A stretch of DNA of 64,000 nt from Mycobacterium botniense. Lineage in GTDB: Bacteria; Actinomycetota; Actinomycetes; Mycobacteriales; Mycobacteriaceae. Under the pieces are notes generated by a model, which worked only from the letters and a program-made list of their open reading frames with translations, ran no database searches and had not been told where the DNA came from. Position 1 is the first letter of the stretch; each line of letters starts with the position of its first letter. Of the stretch, positions 43,381 through 53,900 are shown in pieces. The stretch lies in NCBI RefSeq assembly GCF_010723305.1, contig NZ_BLKW01000002.1, positions 744,001 to 808,000 of the forward strand, written 5' to 3'. Both the position numbers and the translations under genes were made by a program.

Positions 43381-44172
43381 GTGAGCAACGCCATGGCGAC
43401 CACGGATCACCACGACATCACCGGCACTGCGGGTGCGGCGGCGCTCAATCGGGCGTTCCAGCGGGCCACCGAGACCACGTCCGAGTGTCCGCTCTTCACC
43501 GATCCGTACGCCCCGATGTTTGTCGATGCGGCGATCCAGCGCGGCTGGCGCCCACCCTCCGGGGAATTGGCCGAGCGGCTGCGCGCCCTGTCGGACTACA
43601 CCGCGGCACGGACGAAGTATTGTGACGAGTTCCTCATCGCCGCAGGGGCTGTCGCGATCACACAAGCGGTGCTTGTGGGCTCGGGTCTGGACGCTCGCGC
43701 CTGGCGGCTCCCGTGGCTTGCTGACAGCGTGGTCTTTGACATCGACTGTCCGGAAATCTTGGAATTCAAACGCGCGACGCTGACCGCCTGCCGGGCTCAA
43801 CCCGCCGCCAGATATGTCGGTGTCCCGATCGACCCCCAGTCGGACTGGTCCGCAGGCTTGCGCGGCGCCGGTTTCGATCCATCGCTACCCACCGCCTGGT
43901 GCACCGAGGAGCTGCTGGCACGGCTGCCTCCCGACGCGCTGGGCTCGCTGCTGGACCGCATCCGAAGCCTCAGCGCCCCCAGCAGCCGGGTAGCTGTCGA
44001 GGCGTTACCCGACCAGCGTGCCGGCCTCGTCGACCGGCTGCGGCAGCAAGGCTGGGCGGTCACCGTGACCCCGATCACCGAGCTGCTGGTCCGCTACCGG
44101 CGGGTGGCGCGCGAGGGTGTCGACCACGCGAGCGCGCCGAGCGTGTTGGTCGAGGGCCGGTTGCGCGGTTAA
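43381..44172 (+). CDS. Class I SAM-dependent methyltransferase, Rv0726c/TIGR00027 family
   Basis: 263 residues. Typical of this mycobacterial family: GTAGAAALNRAFQRATET, FTDPYAPMFV, RTKYCDEFLIAAGA, VLVGSGLDARAWRL (SAM-binding), VVFDIDCPEILEFKRATL, and VGVPIDPQSDW. These are putative O-methyltransferases of unknown substrate. The start is GTG 43381 or ATG 43393. It takes the place of Rv0435c, and its stop overlaps the stop of the convergent LON-domain gene by 4 bp. Confidence 0.88.
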   Translation: MSNAMATTDHHDITGTAGAAALNRAFQRATETTSECPLFTDPYAPMFVDAAIQRGWRPPSGELAERLRALSDYTAARTKYCDEFLIAAGAVAITQAVLVGSGLDARAWRLPWLADSVVFDIDCPEILEFKRATLTACRAQPAARYVGVPIDPQSDWSAGLRGAGFDPSLPTAWCTEELLARLPPDALGSLLDRIRSLSAPSSRVAVEALPDQRAGLVDRLRQQGWAVTVTPITELLVRYRRVAREGVDHASAPSVLVEGRLRG

Positions 44173-44816
44173 TCCGAGAGGTGGAATTCCACCATCGCGA
44201 CGACGGAATCCACGGCGTCGCTGAGCGCGGCCAGCCGCTGGGCGGCCGAGGGTGCCGATAACACCGCGTAGCGGTCCGCCGGGCCGATCGGGATCCGTGA
44301 CGCCAGCGCGTAGAGGCGATCCCCGGCGTTGGCGTACGGACCGGAACCCAACAGCACATCACGGCCGGGCAGCGTCGCGCCGCGGGCGGCGGCGATCCGC
44401 TCGAACAACCCCATCACCCGCGCTTCCAGCTCGCGCAGCCGGTCGTCGGCGACCGGCTCGCCCGGCTCGTCGGGCCAGACCCGCACTATCGCCCGCGGAT
44501 AGGGATCGTCGGGCAGCCACTCGCACACCCGGATCCGTGCCCCGGTGCGGCAGCGCAGCCGGTACCGGCCCGCACCCAGGTTGACGCATTCGCTGATGCT
44601 GGCCAGCACCCCCACGTCACAGCGCGAATCGCCGCCGCCGACCTCGCGGCCCCGCGAGATCAACACCACACCGAAGCGCGGATCGTCGGTGCGCATGCAG
44701 TCGGCCACCAGCATGGTGTAGCGCGGCTCGAAGATCCGCAGCGGCAGGTCTTCGCCCGGCAGCAGCGCCGATTCGAGCGGAAACATCGCCAGCTCTTCGG
44801 CACCTGGCGCAGCCAC
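44169..44816 (-). CDS. LON substrate-binding domain protein, Rv0434-like
   Basis: 215 residues. An N-terminal Lon-type domain only, with no ATPase or protease part: MFPLESALLPGEDLPLRIFE, DPRFGVVLISRGREVGGGD, and GRYRLRCRTGARIRV. Possibly recognises unfolded protein or acts as adaptor. Starts at GTG 44816, 2 nt after the YbdK stop; last in the Rv0430-virR-sodC-ybdK-LON series. Confidence 0.9.
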   Translation of the reverse strand: MAAPGAEELAMFPLESALLPGEDLPLRIFEPRYTMLVADCMRTDDPRFGVVLISRGREVGGGDSRCDVGVLASISECVNLGAGRYRLRCRTGARIRVCEWLPDDPYPRAIVRVWPDEPGEPVADDRLRELEARVMGLFERIAAARGATLPGRDVLLGSGPYANAGDRLYALASRIPIGPADRYAVLSAPSAAQRLAALSDAVDSVVAMVEFHLSD

Positions 44817-44818
44817 GA

Positions 44819-45961
44819 TCAGATTTCCAGCTCACTGATCAGCGCGTCGACCACCGCCCGCAGGTCGCCGTCATGCTCGTCAGCCACTCGGCGCTGACGC
44901 TGATATGACGCGCCCAGTCGCGGAATGTCGGCGACCGCGGCCAGCTCGTCGGCACAGTGCAATGTTTTGGCCACCGGCTCCAGGCGGCTGAGCAGATCAG
45001 GAATGTCGTCGGTGACCAGGCGCTCGTTACTGTCGGCATCCAGAATGATCACCGCGTCCAGCCCGTAGCGTGCGGCCCGCCACTTGTTCTCCTGCACGTG
45101 CCAGGGCGGCATATTCGGCAGCGTCTCACCGGCATCCAGCCGGCGGTCGCAGTCGACGATCAGGCAGTGCGTGAGCGCCACCAGCGCGGCCAGCTCACGC
45201 AGATTGGACACCCCGTCGCAGACCCGGACCTCCAGGGTGCCTTTATGCGGCGATGGCCTGATGTCCCACCGGATCTCGTCAATGTGGTCGATGATCCCGG
45301 TCTTCTTCTGGTCATAGACGAAACCTTCGAATTCCGCCCAGGTCTGGAAATGAAACGGCAGCCCGGCGGTGGGCAACTGCTGAAACATCATCGCCCGGTT
45401 GCTGGCGTACCCGGTGTCCTCGCCGGCCCACCAGGGTGACGACGCCGACAACGCCAGCAGATGCGGATAGTACTGCAGCATCGCCGTCATGATCGGCATC
45501 ACCTTGTGCGCCGAGCGAATCCCGACGTGCACATGCACCCCCCAGATCAGCATCTGCCGGCCCCACCACTGGGTGCGTTTGATCAGCTCGGCGTAGCGCG
45601 GCGCGTCGGTGAGTTTCTGGGCGGACCATTTCGCGAACGGGTGCGCGCCCGCGCAGAACAGCTCCATGCCGCGGTCTCGGACGATGCGGCGCGCGGTACG
45701 CAACGTGTCGCGCAGATCGTCCATCGCCTGTGCGGTGCACTCGCACACACCGCTGACAATTTCGACGGTGTTGCGCAGCAGTTCCTTGTGTACGCGCGGG
45801 TTATCGCCGATCTCGGCCATCACGGCAAGGGCTTCGTTGCTCAGGTCGCGGGTCTGGGCGTCGACCAGCGCGAACTCCCATTCCACACCGACGGTCGGCC
45901 GGGGCGAGCGGGCGAACTCGATGTGGGCATCGGCCCGGCTGACCGGCGGGCTAGTCGGCAC
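44819..45961 (-). CDS. YbdK-type carboxylate-amine ligase (glutamate-cysteine ligase family 2)
   Basis: About 380 residues, Rv0433-like. GCS2 domain: [57 protein letters not shown], and [21 protein letters not shown]-dependent ligation of an amine to a carboxylate is expected; mycobacteria make mycothiol, so a true GSH role is unlikely. GTG 45961 is preferred: it overlaps the sodC stop by 11 bp and leaves the N-terminus seen in homologues. A GTG/ATG at 45997 would lie deeper inside sodC. Confidence 0.9.
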   Translation of the reverse strand: MPTSPPVSRADAHIEFARSPRPTVGVEWEFALVDAQTRDLSNEALAVMAEIGDNPRVHKELLRNTVEIVSGVCECTAQAMDDLRDTLRTARRIVRDRGMELFCAGAHPFAKWSAQKLTDAPRYAELIKRTQWWGRQMLIWGVHVHVGIRSAHKVMPIMTAMLQYYPHLLALSASSPWWAGEDTGYASNRAMMFQQLPTAGLPFHFQTWAEFEGFVYDQKKTGIIDHIDEIRWDIRPSPHKGTLEVRVCDGVSNLRELAALVALTHCLIVDCDRRLDAGETLPNMPPWHVQENKWRAARYGLDAVIILDADSNERLVTDDIPDLLSRLEPVAKTLHCADELAAVADIPRLGASYQRQRRVADEHDGDLRAVVDALISELEI

Positions 45962-46655
45962 CGATGACACCGCACGCCACCCGTTTGCCGGAATCACCCG
46001 TGGTCATCGTCGTCTCGTCGGGACCGGGTGTTCCGTTGACCTGGGTGTAGCGCTCCGCTGGGATATTGGCGAAGTTGTCCGGACCCCCGTGGATGATCAG
46101 CGCCTTCTTCTGGCCGGCCAACAGGTCCTCTTTGGTGAACATGTCGGTGGTGGTCACCAGCAGCGCTGCGCCGTCCTGCCGCACCTCCAGCGACGTCAGA
46201 TCACCGCTCGCCGGCACCCCGGTATGCCCCGGAGCCTGGTAATGCCCACCGGCAGAAAGAAATGCGCCGCGCGGGCCGCCGGTCGGCGCTACCGAGTCGG
46301 GTTCGCACTTGCCCACCTTGTGGATATGCAGCCCGTGAAAGCCGGGTGATAGCAGACCAACACCGGTCGTCTGCACGGTCACGGTGACATAGCCGTGGTT
46401 GAACTCGAACGTGGCCGTCGCGACCTGGACGCCGTCGGGTGCCCGCAAGTGGGTCGTGATGCTTTCCGGCGGTATCGGCCCGCCACGCGGCGGGGTTTTT
46501 GTCGGGGCGGGAGCGCCGGTCCAGATCGACGGAGTGGTGCCAGGTGTCGACGACGGAGGCTCGTTAGGTGTGCAAGCGCTGAGCAGCACAGCGGGAGCGG
46601 CCACGACTGCGAGTGACATGACGGCAGCGACAACGTTGCTGGCAGGCTTTGGCAT
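45951..46655 (-). CDS. sodC: Cu/Zn superoxide dismutase lipoprotein
   Basis: 234 residues, Rv0432-like. The signal peptide ends in the lipobox LLSAC (Cys28), so it is anchored in the cell envelope. A Pro/Thr-rich spacer follows. Metal and active-site motifs: [25 protein letters not shown], and [11 protein letters not shown]; the late Cys in RVACGVIG pairs with the Cys in GKCEP. It protects the envelope from superoxide. 141 bp downstream of virR. Confidence 0.95.
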   Translation of the reverse strand: MPKPASNVVAAVMSLAVVAAPAVLLSACTPNEPPSSTPGTTPSIWTGAPAPTKTPPRGGPIPPESITTHLRAPDGVQVATATFEFNHGYVTVTVQTTGVGLLSPGFHGLHIHKVGKCEPDSVAPTGGPRGAFLSAGGHYQAPGHTGVPASGDLTSLEVRQDGAALLVTTTDMFTKEDLLAGQKKALIIHGGPDNFANIPAERYTQVNGTPGPDETTMTTGDSGKRVACGVIGAD

Positions 46656-46796
46656 ATCGAGAGCCTATCCCGGCGCCACTGTGGGCCGGAAAGACCCGAG
46701 GCGGAGCGGCATCGGCGGCTCCGGCCCGGACGCCGGACGGGCGGGCAGAGTCCGGCCCTGCGGGCACGTCACAGCGTCACGACCAGGGAGCCACCG

Positions 46797-47270
46797 TTAC
46801 CCCGCCACCACCACGATGACCCCCGGCGGCTGGTCGGCCACCTCGGGAATCCGCGGCTCCACCCGCGCCGAGAGCTGCTTGCCCACCGCCTCGGCAGTCG
46901 CCCGCTCACCATCGGCGTCGGTGAAATACACCGTCGTCGCGGACACATCGGGCAAGGAGAGGTTGCCGATTTCGGTCACGGTGAAACCGGCGGCTTTAAG
47001 CCGGTCGGCGGTGCGGCCCGCGACACCCTCTTGCCCGGAGATGTTGTACACGCGCACGGCTGACTCATGAGCTGCGGCCGCCGTGGCAGTCGATGTCCGC
47101 GGCGTGGTGGCCGTGGTCACAGTCGACACCGCGGCCGAGTCCTCGTCGCTGTTGCCGCCGGAGCCCATCGCCTGCCAACCTAATAACAGGAAAATGACAC
47201 CGAGAAACAGCAGCACCATCACCATGGCGCGCAGGGGTAGTCCAGATGAGTCTGGAACACGCTCGCTCAT
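46797..47270 (-). CDS. virR: VirR (LytR_C domain membrane protein)
   Basis: About 157 residues from ATG 47270. A short cytoplasmic N-terminus, one membrane helix (AMVMVLLFLGVIFLLLGWQ), a Ser/Thr/Ala linker, and a C-terminal LytR_C domain (ESAVRVYNISGQEGVAGRTA, TVTEIGNLSLPDVSATTVYF). It matches Rv0431, reported to control extracellular vesicle release and cell-wall integrity in M. tuberculosis. It lies 54 bp downstream of the DUF3263 gene. An in-frame GTG/ATG at 47279 is an alternative start. Confidence 0.9.
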   Translation of the reverse strand: MSERVPDSSGLPLRAMVMVLLFLGVIFLLLGWQAMGSGGNSDEDSAAVSTVTTATTPRTSTATAAAAHESAVRVYNISGQEGVAGRTADRLKAAGFTVTEIGNLSLPDVSATTVYFTDADGERATAEAVGKQLSARVEPRIPEVADQPPGVIVVVAG

Positions 47271-47324
47271 CGAGCCCACTGTATCGAGAAGTGGGGAGAG
47301 AAGCCGGAATGGCGGGGCGCGGCG

Positions 47325-47633
47325 TCAGGTGACCTCGAAACCGAGCCGACGTGCGGCCCGCGCCTTCTGCCGACTGGCCCGCAGCCGCCGCAGCCGTTTC
47401 ACCAGCATCGGGTCGGCGGCCAGCGCCTCGGGCCGGTCGACCAGCGCGTTAAGCACCTGGTAGTAGCGCGTCGCCGACATTGAAAACAACTCTTTGATCG
47501 CTTCTTCCTTGGCGCCGGCGTATTTCCACCATTGGCGTTCGAATGCGAGGATCTCGTGTTCGCGGCGAGTTAGCCCATCGGCGATTTCAGAGTCGTCCCC
47601 TGATTGGTTTGCCCGCGCCATGGCGCTATCCAT
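47325..47633 (-). CDS. DUF3263 protein, Rv0430-like
   Basis: 102 residues, the same length as Rv0430. DGLTRREHEILAFERQWWKY and the helix-turn-helix-like EEAIKELFSMSATRYYQVLN followed by an Arg-rich tail suggest DNA binding. ATG 47633 follows AGGAGAAGCGAT; a TATTAT hexamer about 40 bp further up is a good -10. Longer upstream frames run into the repeat array and are artefacts. Confidence 0.9.
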   Translation of the reverse strand: MDSAMARANQSGDDSEIADGLTRREHEILAFERQWWKYAGAKEEAIKELFSMSATRYYQVLNALVDRPEALAADPMLVKRLRRLRASRQKARAARRLGFEVT

Positions 47634-47745
47634 ATCGCTTCTCCTGGACCCTTCCGGCGAATTGTCATAATACGGCTCTAGTTTCGGCGAATATTCAACC
47701 ACGGCTTCAACTGTTGAGTCGTAATCTACGCCCGCGAGTCGCTGT

Positions 47746-47949
47746 CCCCCCGCCGCTGCGCGGCGCGCATCGTCGGCACGCACCACCCCACCGCGCGCCT
47801 CCTCCCCCCGCCGCTGCGCGGCGCGCATCGTCGGCACGCACCACCCCACCGCGCGCCTCCTCCCCGCCGCTGCGCGCATCGTCGGCACGCACCACCCCAC
47901 CGCGCGCCTCCTCCCCCCGCCGCTGCGCGGCGCGCATCGTCGGCACGCC
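47746..47949. repeat. VNTR: 58-bp tandem repeat, about 3.5 copies
   Basis: Copies 47746-47803 and 47804-47861 (58 bp, identical), 47862-47912 (51 bp, internal 7-bp deletion) and a partial copy 47913-47949. Each starts with a run of C, contains gccgctgcgcggcgcgcat and ends gcgcgcctcct. The array fills the region between the divergent DUF3263 and def genes and ends 14 bp before the def start. It resembles mycobacterial MIRU/VNTR loci and could vary between strains. Confidence 0.9.
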
Positions 47950-47963
47950 TAAGCTTGCCGAGC

Positions 47964-48560
47964 ATGGCAGTCGTACCTATTCGCATCGTGGGCGACCCGG
48001 TCTTGCGCACTCCCACGAAACCGGTGCCTGTCGCCGCCGACGGTTCACTACCGGCGGATCTGGCCCAGTTGATCGCCGACCTGTACGACACCATGGACGC
48101 CGCATACGGGGTTGGCCTGGCCGCCAACCAAATCGGAGTTGGACTGCGGGTATTCGTCTACGACTGCGCCGACGAGCGTGGGCAGGCCGCCCGGCGCCGG
48201 GGCGTGGTCGTCAATCCGGTGCTGGAAACCTCGGAGATCCCTGAGACCATGCCGGACCCGGAGAACGACGTGGAGGGCTGCCTGTCGGTGCCCGGTGAGA
48301 CCTTCCCCACCGGACGCGCGAAATGGGCGCGGGTCACCGGGCTCGACGCCGACGGCAACCCGGTCGCGATCGAGGGCACCGGACTGTTTGCGCGGATGCT
48401 GCAGCACGAAACCGGACACTTGGACGGATTCTTGTACCTGGATCGGCTCATCGGCCGCCACGCGCGCGCCGCGAAGCGGGCGGTGAAAGCCCACGGCTGG
48501 GGGGTTCCGGGGCTCTCGTGGACACCGGGCGAGGGGCCCGACCCGTTCGGTCACGGATGA
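47964..48560 (+). CDS. def: Peptide deformylase
   Basis: 198 residues, Rv0429c-like. Removes the formyl group from nascent N-terminal methionine. Motif 1 [10 protein letters not shown], motif 2 EGCLSVPGE (metal Cys) and motif 3 QHETGHLDG (two metal His and catalytic Glu) are all intact. A C-terminal extension ending [11 protein letters not shown] is typical of actinobacterial enzymes. ATG 47964; TAAGCT 8 nt upstream may be its -10. Overlaps the GNAT gene by 4 bp. Confidence 0.96.
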   Translation: MAVVPIRIVGDPVLRTPTKPVPVAADGSLPADLAQLIADLYDTMDAAYGVGLAANQIGVGLRVFVYDCADERGQAARRRGVVVNPVLETSEIPETMPDPENDVEGCLSVPGETFPTGRAKWARVTGLDADGNPVAIEGTGLFARMLQHETGHLDGFLYLDRLIGRHARAAKRAVKAHGWGVPGLSWTPGEGPDPFGHG

Positions 48561-49450
48561 TCGCGTGGCCGGAGCCGGGGACGCGGGTGACGATACGGTA
48601 CCGCCTACCCGCCGGGTCGATGCCGCCGCTGACCGACGTGGTGGGCCATCTGCTGACGGTCGACCCGGTGGTGCGGGTGCAGACCAAGACGGCGGGGATC
48701 GCCGAGATCGCGCCTGCCGATGTGGTGGCGCTGCGCGTTTTGACCGATGTGCCGGTCCGCACCGCTGATATCCGCGCGCTGGAGCACGCCGCGGCGCTGG
48801 CCTGGCCGGGTGTGGAACAGCAGTGGGTGCACGGCTGGCTGCTGCGCGCCGGGAGGGGTGCCACGTTGTGCGCTAATTCCGCTGTGCCACTGGATATTTC
48901 AGCCACAATAGACGCCATCCCGGCAATTGTCGCCTGGTATACGCAGCGTGGACTGACGCCGCGGCTTGCGATCCCCGACCGGCTCCTGCGGCTGTCCGGT
49001 GCAGCGGAATGCCCACACCGGGTGCTGGTGCGCGACGTGTCACACGGTGGGCCGGACCCGTCGGTCAGGCTCGCGGACCGCCCGGACGAGGGCTGGCTGC
49101 GCTGCTACCACCGTGACGTGCCCGTCGACGTGCTGACCTCCGTTGTGGACGGCGAGCTGGTGTTCGGCTCGCTCCCCGGCGTGGCGGTCGGGCGTGCGGC
49201 GGTGACCGACGCCCCGGACGGCACCCGTTGGGTGGGTCTGTCGTCGGTGCGGGTGGCCGACGAGGCGCATGGCCGGGGCCAGCAGGCGGCCAGGCTGTGT
49301 GAAACACTGCTGGACTGGGGCGCACGCCGCGGCGCAACCCGAGGCTACGTGCGGGTGTGCGATGACGATACCGCCTCCGCCCAGCTGTTCGGGTCACTGC
49401 GTTTCCGGCTGCACCATCGCGGCCGCTACCTGGCGGCGCGCCCCACGTAA
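48557..49450 (+). CDS. GNAT family N-acetyltransferase, Rv0428c-like
   Basis: 297 residues. The N-terminal ~60 residues ([20 protein letters not shown]) form a small beta domain. The C-terminal GNAT domain has [19 protein letters not shown] as the acetyl-CoA-binding loop and [20 protein letters not shown] as the final motif. Acceptor unknown. Starts in an ATGA overlap with def, so co-translated; xthA follows 10 bp later. Confidence 0.88.
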   Translation: MIAWPEPGTRVTIRYRLPAGSMPPLTDVVGHLLTVDPVVRVQTKTAGIAEIAPADVVALRVLTDVPVRTADIRALEHAAALAWPGVEQQWVHGWLLRAGRGATLCANSAVPLDISATIDAIPAIVAWYTQRGLTPRLAIPDRLLRLSGAAECPHRVLVRDVSHGGPDPSVRLADRPDEGWLRCYHRDVPVDVLTSVVDGELVFGSLPGVAVGRAAVTDAPDGTRWVGLSSVRVADEAHGRGQQAARLCETLLDWGARRGATRGYVRVCDDDTASAQLFGSLRFRLHHRGRYLAARPT

Positions 49451-49460
49451 GGTCGTAACC

Positions 49461-50282
49461 ATGCCCGGCGGCGTGCTCCGGCTCGCGACCTGGAATGTGA
49501 ATTCGATTCGCACACGCCTGGGCCGCGTGCTCGACTGGCTGGCCCGCGCCGACGTCGACGTGCTCGCGATGCAGGAAACCAAATGCGCCGACGACCAGTT
49601 CCCCAGCCTGCCGTTCCTCCACCTCGGCTATGAAGTTGCCCATGTCGGCTTCAACCAGTGGAACGGTGTGGCGATCGCCTCCCGCGTCGGGCTTGACGAT
49701 ATCGAGGTGGGATTCGACGGTCAGCCCACCTGGAGCAGCAGCCCCGGGGTCAAGGCCACCGCGGAGGCTCGCGCCTTGGCGGCCACCTGCGGCGGCGTTC
49801 GGGTGTGGAGCCTGTATGTGCCCAACGGGCGCGCCCTCGACGACCCGCACTACACCTATAAGCTGAATTGGCTTGCTGCGCTTCGTGATACAGCAGAGAG
49901 CTGGCTGCGCGAGGATCCACTGGCGCAGATCGCGCTGGCCGGTGACTGGAATATCGCACCCACCGACGACGACGTCTGGAGCACGGATTTCTACCGCGGC
50001 TGCACACACGTCTCAGCGCAGGAGCGTAAAGCCTTCACTGCTATCCTCGATGCCCAATTCACCGATGTGGTAAGACCTTTCACGCCCGGACCCGGCGTCT
50101 ACACCTACTGGGACTACACAGCACTGCGATTCCCCAAGGGGCAGGGCATGCGCATCGACTTCATCCTGGCCTCGCCCGCGCTCGCGGCCCGGGTCACCCA
50201 CGCACAGATCGTGCGCGAGGAGCGTAAGGGCAAGGCGCCCAGCGACCACGCTCCGGTGCTCGTCGACGTGCGCCGGGATTGA
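49461..50282 (+). CDS. xthA: Exodeoxyribonuclease III
   Basis: 273 residues, Rv0427c-like. AP endonuclease/3'-exonuclease of base excision repair. Motifs: LATWNVNSIRTRL, MQETKCADDQFP (metal Glu), YVPNGRALDDPHYTYKL, GDWNIAPTDDDVW, GMRIDFILAS, and SDHAPVLVDV (catalytic His). ATG 49461 is chosen; the frame upstream overlaps the GNAT gene. Confidence 0.94.
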   Translation: MPGGVLRLATWNVNSIRTRLGRVLDWLARADVDVLAMQETKCADDQFPSLPFLHLGYEVAHVGFNQWNGVAIASRVGLDDIEVGFDGQPTWSSSPGVKATAEARALAATCGGVRVWSLYVPNGRALDDPHYTYKLNWLAALRDTAESWLREDPLAQIALAGDWNIAPTDDDVWSTDFYRGCTHVSAQERKAFTAILDAQFTDVVRPFTPGPGVYTYWDYTALRFPKGQGMRIDFILASPALAARVTHAQIVREERKGKAPSDHAPVLVDVRRD

Positions 50283-50401
50283 GGTCCCCGAGTTCACTGG
50301 TAGACAGCGGTGGATTAGCACAACCTTTCTTCGCTGCGGGTCTCGATTAATGCCAGTTGAACGGAATATCGTTGGTTTTGTGAACATTGCCCGTTTGCGG
50401 G

Positions 50402-50407
50402 TATAAC
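50402..50407 (+). promoter_or_regulatory. -10 hexamer upstream of the Rv0426c-like gene
   Basis: TATAAC, a strong SigA-type -10, in the 180-bp gap after xthA. It gives the Rv0426c-ctpH-Rv0424c unit its own promoter. AGGAG at 50453-50457 is the ribosome site. Confidence 0.5.
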
Positions 50408-50464
50408 GTCGCTCACCCAGACGGTGGCGGAGCGACTAGGGCCAACGAAGGCGCAGGAGTGATC

Positions 50465-50878
50465 ATGGGTGTCGTCGACAACGCGGTACGCAGCGTGAGT
50501 CGGACGGTCGGTCGAGCAGCGACGATGACCACCTCGGCCGCGGGTGCAGTGGGCGGCGCCGCGGTCAACGGGGTGATCGGGGGAGTGAAAGGAGCCGCCG
50601 CCGGGGTGCAGCGTGGTCTCAGCAGCGGGAGCCACTCAACGGCGGCGGCCGCGTTGACGTTGGGTGCGCTGGGGGCCAGCGGCCTTGTGGAGTGGCCGGT
50701 GGTGCTGGCCGTCGGCGGTGCCGCGCTGATACTGCGGCAGTTGAACGGCCAACCCGACGCTCGGCAGCGCCAGGCGGCGGCACCCGCATCGGCGCCGGCT
50801 CAAGCACCACCGAAAAAGGCACCGGAGGCAGCCAAGCGGGCACCGGCGCGTCGGCCGCGTGGCCAGACCCGCGGTTAA
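50465..50878 (+). CDS. Rv0426c-like membrane protein
   Basis: 137 residues. Gly/Ala-rich amphipathic N-terminus (TMTTSAAGAVGGAAVNGVIG, GVKGAAAGVQRG), a likely membrane segment (LTLGALGASGLVEWPVVLAVGGAALIL), and a Lys/Pro/Ala-rich basic tail. Directly upstream of ctpH, whose start lies 35 bp after its stop. The ctpH partner Rv0424c-like protein shares the pattern WPV-A-V-GGA/AAGH, so both may associate with the pump. Function unknown. Confidence 0.78.
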   Translation: MGVVDNAVRSVSRTVGRAATMTTSAAGAVGGAAVNGVIGGVKGAAAGVQRGLSSGSHSTAAAALTLGALGASGLVEWPVVLAVGGAALILRQLNGQPDARQRQAAAPASAPAQAPPKKAPEAAKRAPARRPRGQTRG

Positions 50879-50913
50879 TCGGTGCCGCCGACGCGTTGAG
50901 TACCGTCAGATTC

Positions 50914-53900
50914 GTGCGAAACTTCATACCGTTGCGCGCTGTCGCTCTGGGCATCCAGGCGACCTCCGCGCTCGTCGGCGCATCGGTCCAGACAGCGGCA
51001 ACCGCTGCGACATCGGTGGCCGCGGCCGGTATCAACATCGCCACCCTGCCGCTGCGGGCGGGGGTCCAGGCGTTCCCGCCAGAATCGCTGAGTCGACATT
51101 GCTGGCGAGGTGATCAGCGGGCCTGGATCGAGGTGCGCGGCCTCGAGGGTGCCGACGGTGCCGAACTGGGCCGAGTCGTGCTGGACGCGGTTCGAGCCCA
51201 CCCGGGGGTCACCTCGGCCAGCCTGAATTACCCGTTGTCGCGGGTGGTGGTCAGCCTCGACGGGGATACGCCGCTGCGTGATCTTTGCCGCGCGGTCGAG
51301 AATGCCGAGCAGCGGGCCCGCGCCGAGCGGAAGCAGCCGCGCGACGCACGCCCGGCCCCGCTGCCGGGAGATGGGGCGCTGCTGGCGATCCGCATGGTGG
51401 AGGTGGGTGCCAGCGCCGCCGGACTGGGGATCGCCCTCACCGGGCGGGCGCTGCGGTGGCCGCGATTCCCCAGCACGGTGATGGCGGCCGTTGCGGTGGC
51501 GAACTGGCAGCCGCGGGTGCGCCGCCTGCTGGAAGAGCAACTGGGAAAACCCACCACCGACACCGTGCTGTCGCTGGCCACCGCCGTCGCCGAAACCCTG
51601 ACTTTGTCGCCTGCCTCGCTTGCCGTGGACGTGGTGACACACACCCTCAAGGCCGCCGAGTGCCGGGCAGCCGCCCGGGCCTGGTCGCGGCATGAACCGC
51701 GATTGGCGCCGCACGCCGACCACCGGATCACCCACGCCCGGGTACGCCCGGTTCCGCCGCCGGCGGGACCCGTCGAGCGTCACACCGAGCGCAGCGCACT
51801 GGTCCAGGCGGTCAGTGCCGCACTGGTCGGGGCGGCCACCCGCAGCCTCGACCGGGCGGCCACCGCGGCGCTGGTTGCCGTGCCGAAGGCGGCCCGCACC
51901 ACGCGTGAGTCGTTCGCCGCGACGCTTGGACGCGGACTGGCCGACCAGCATGCGGTATTGCCGTTGCACTTAGAAAGCCTGCGCCAACTGGACAAGGTTG
52001 ACGCGCTGGTCATCGACCCGCGCGTGTTGTGCACTGACCGGTTGCGGGTGGTGCGCGTCCGAGGCGCCGACGAGGACGAGTTTCCCCAGGCATGGGCCCG
52101 CGCCCAGGAGCTGCTGGAAGACGGCGATGTGCGTGCGGGCTGGCATCCGGTTCCCGGGGACTGGCCGCGCCCCGACGGCCAATCCGCAGGTGTTCAGGCG
52201 CTGGTGTGTCCGGCCCATCACCCGTTGGCGTCGGCGGTAGTCACCGAGGCACGCCATTGCGGGGTAGAGCTGATCTCGCTGGACACCGAGGATCTCGGTG
52301 AGCTGCGGCACGCGTTCGACGAGATCCGGCCCCTGGGCGACGGATCGGTCGACGATGCACTCTGCGACGCGGTGACCGCCCGGCAGCTCAGCGGGCAGAC
52401 CGTGGCCGTGTTGTCGTCTGTTGGCGCGCAAGCCCTGTCGGCGGCCGACTTGGCGCTGGGTGTGATGCCGGCCGGTGACACGCAGCCGCCGCCGTGGTAC
52501 GCGGATTTACTGGTGCCCGACCTGGCCGGCGTGTGGCGGATTTTGCATGCTTTTCCGGCGGCCAAATCTGCGACCCGGCGCGGCATGGAGATCGCGGCGG
52601 GCGCGTCCGCGCTGGGTGCGCTTTTTATGCTGCCCGGTGTCCGCGGCCGCGGTCCGGGCCCGGTGACCACCGGTGCGGCAGCGGGCCTGGTGTCCGGGTA
52701 TTTTCTCGCGCGCAACGTGCTTCAGGCACCCACTCCCCCCTCGGCGCCCATCCACGAGTGGCATGCGATGCCGGTCGAGCAAGTACGCAAACTGCTGCCG
52801 CCCCCCGACGCCGGTGAGACCGGCGAGGTGCGTGCCCGGCCCAGGGCCGCGCGCGCACTGGCAACCGCGCAGCGCGGCGCCGAAATCGCGGGGTCGCCGC
52901 GCCGAGCGGTCTGGCAGTTCCTCAAAGCAGTCCGCGCCGAATTGTCCGACCCGTTGACCCCGGTGCTGGCGCTGGGCTCAGCGGCCAGCGCGGTGCTGGG
53001 TTCGCCTGTCGACGCGGTGATGGTGGGCTCGGTGCTGACCGGTAATTCCATCCTGGCGGCGAGCCAGCGGCTGCGCGCCGAAAGCCGGCTCAACCGCTTG
53101 CTGGCTCAACAGATCCCGCCCGCCCGGAAAGTGACCATCCGCGCAGACGGGACGCGGGTCTACACCGACGTTATCGCCGAACAGCTGCGCCCCGGTGATG
53201 TGATCGAGGTACGCACTCATGAGGTGGTGCCCGCCGACGCCCGAGTGATCGACGAAGAAGACCTGGAGGTCGACGAATCCACGCTCACCGGCGAATCACT
53301 GTCGGTGGCCAAACAAGTCGATGCCACACCCGGCGCGGACCTGGCCGAGCGGCGCTGCATGCTCTACGCCGGAACCACTGTGGTGGCAGGCACCGCGGTC
53401 GCGCTGGTGACCGCGGTGGGCGCGGACACCGAGATTCGCCGTGCCGCCGAGCTGGTGTCCACCGAGCTCCCCGAAATCGGGCTGCAACACCAACTCAGTC
53501 AGCTCACCAACCGGGCCTGGCCGATCAGCGCCACCGGCGGCATCCTGGTCGGCGCACTGGGACTGTTACGGCGCAGAGGTTTGCGCGAAGCGGTGGCCAG
53601 CGGGATCGCCGTCACCGTGGCGGCGGTACCCGAAGGCATGCCGCTGGTGGCGACTCTCGCCCAGCAGGCGTCAGCACGGCAGCTGGCGAACTTCGGTGCG
53701 CTGGTGCGTGTTCCCCGTTCGGTAGAAGCACTCGGCCGCGTCGATGTGGTGTGCTTCGACAAGACCGGAACGCTGTCCGAGAACCGGCTGCGGGTGACAC
53801 AGGTCCATCCGGTCGACGGGTACTCCCGCGAGGAGGTGCTGCGCTGCGCCGCACATGCCGCGCCGACGTCGAATGGGACCCCGCAGATCCATGCCACCGA

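Noticed and set aside
47634..47946. Open frames through the VNTR encoding [16 protein letters not shown] repeats
   Set aside because: Only the tandem DNA repeat keeps these open; the DUF3263 start at 47633 with a good ribosome site explains the real gene.
47746..47949. CRISPR array
   Set aside because: Contiguous tandem copies without unique spacers, and no cas genes; PGRS tracts also give false CRISPR-like periodicity.
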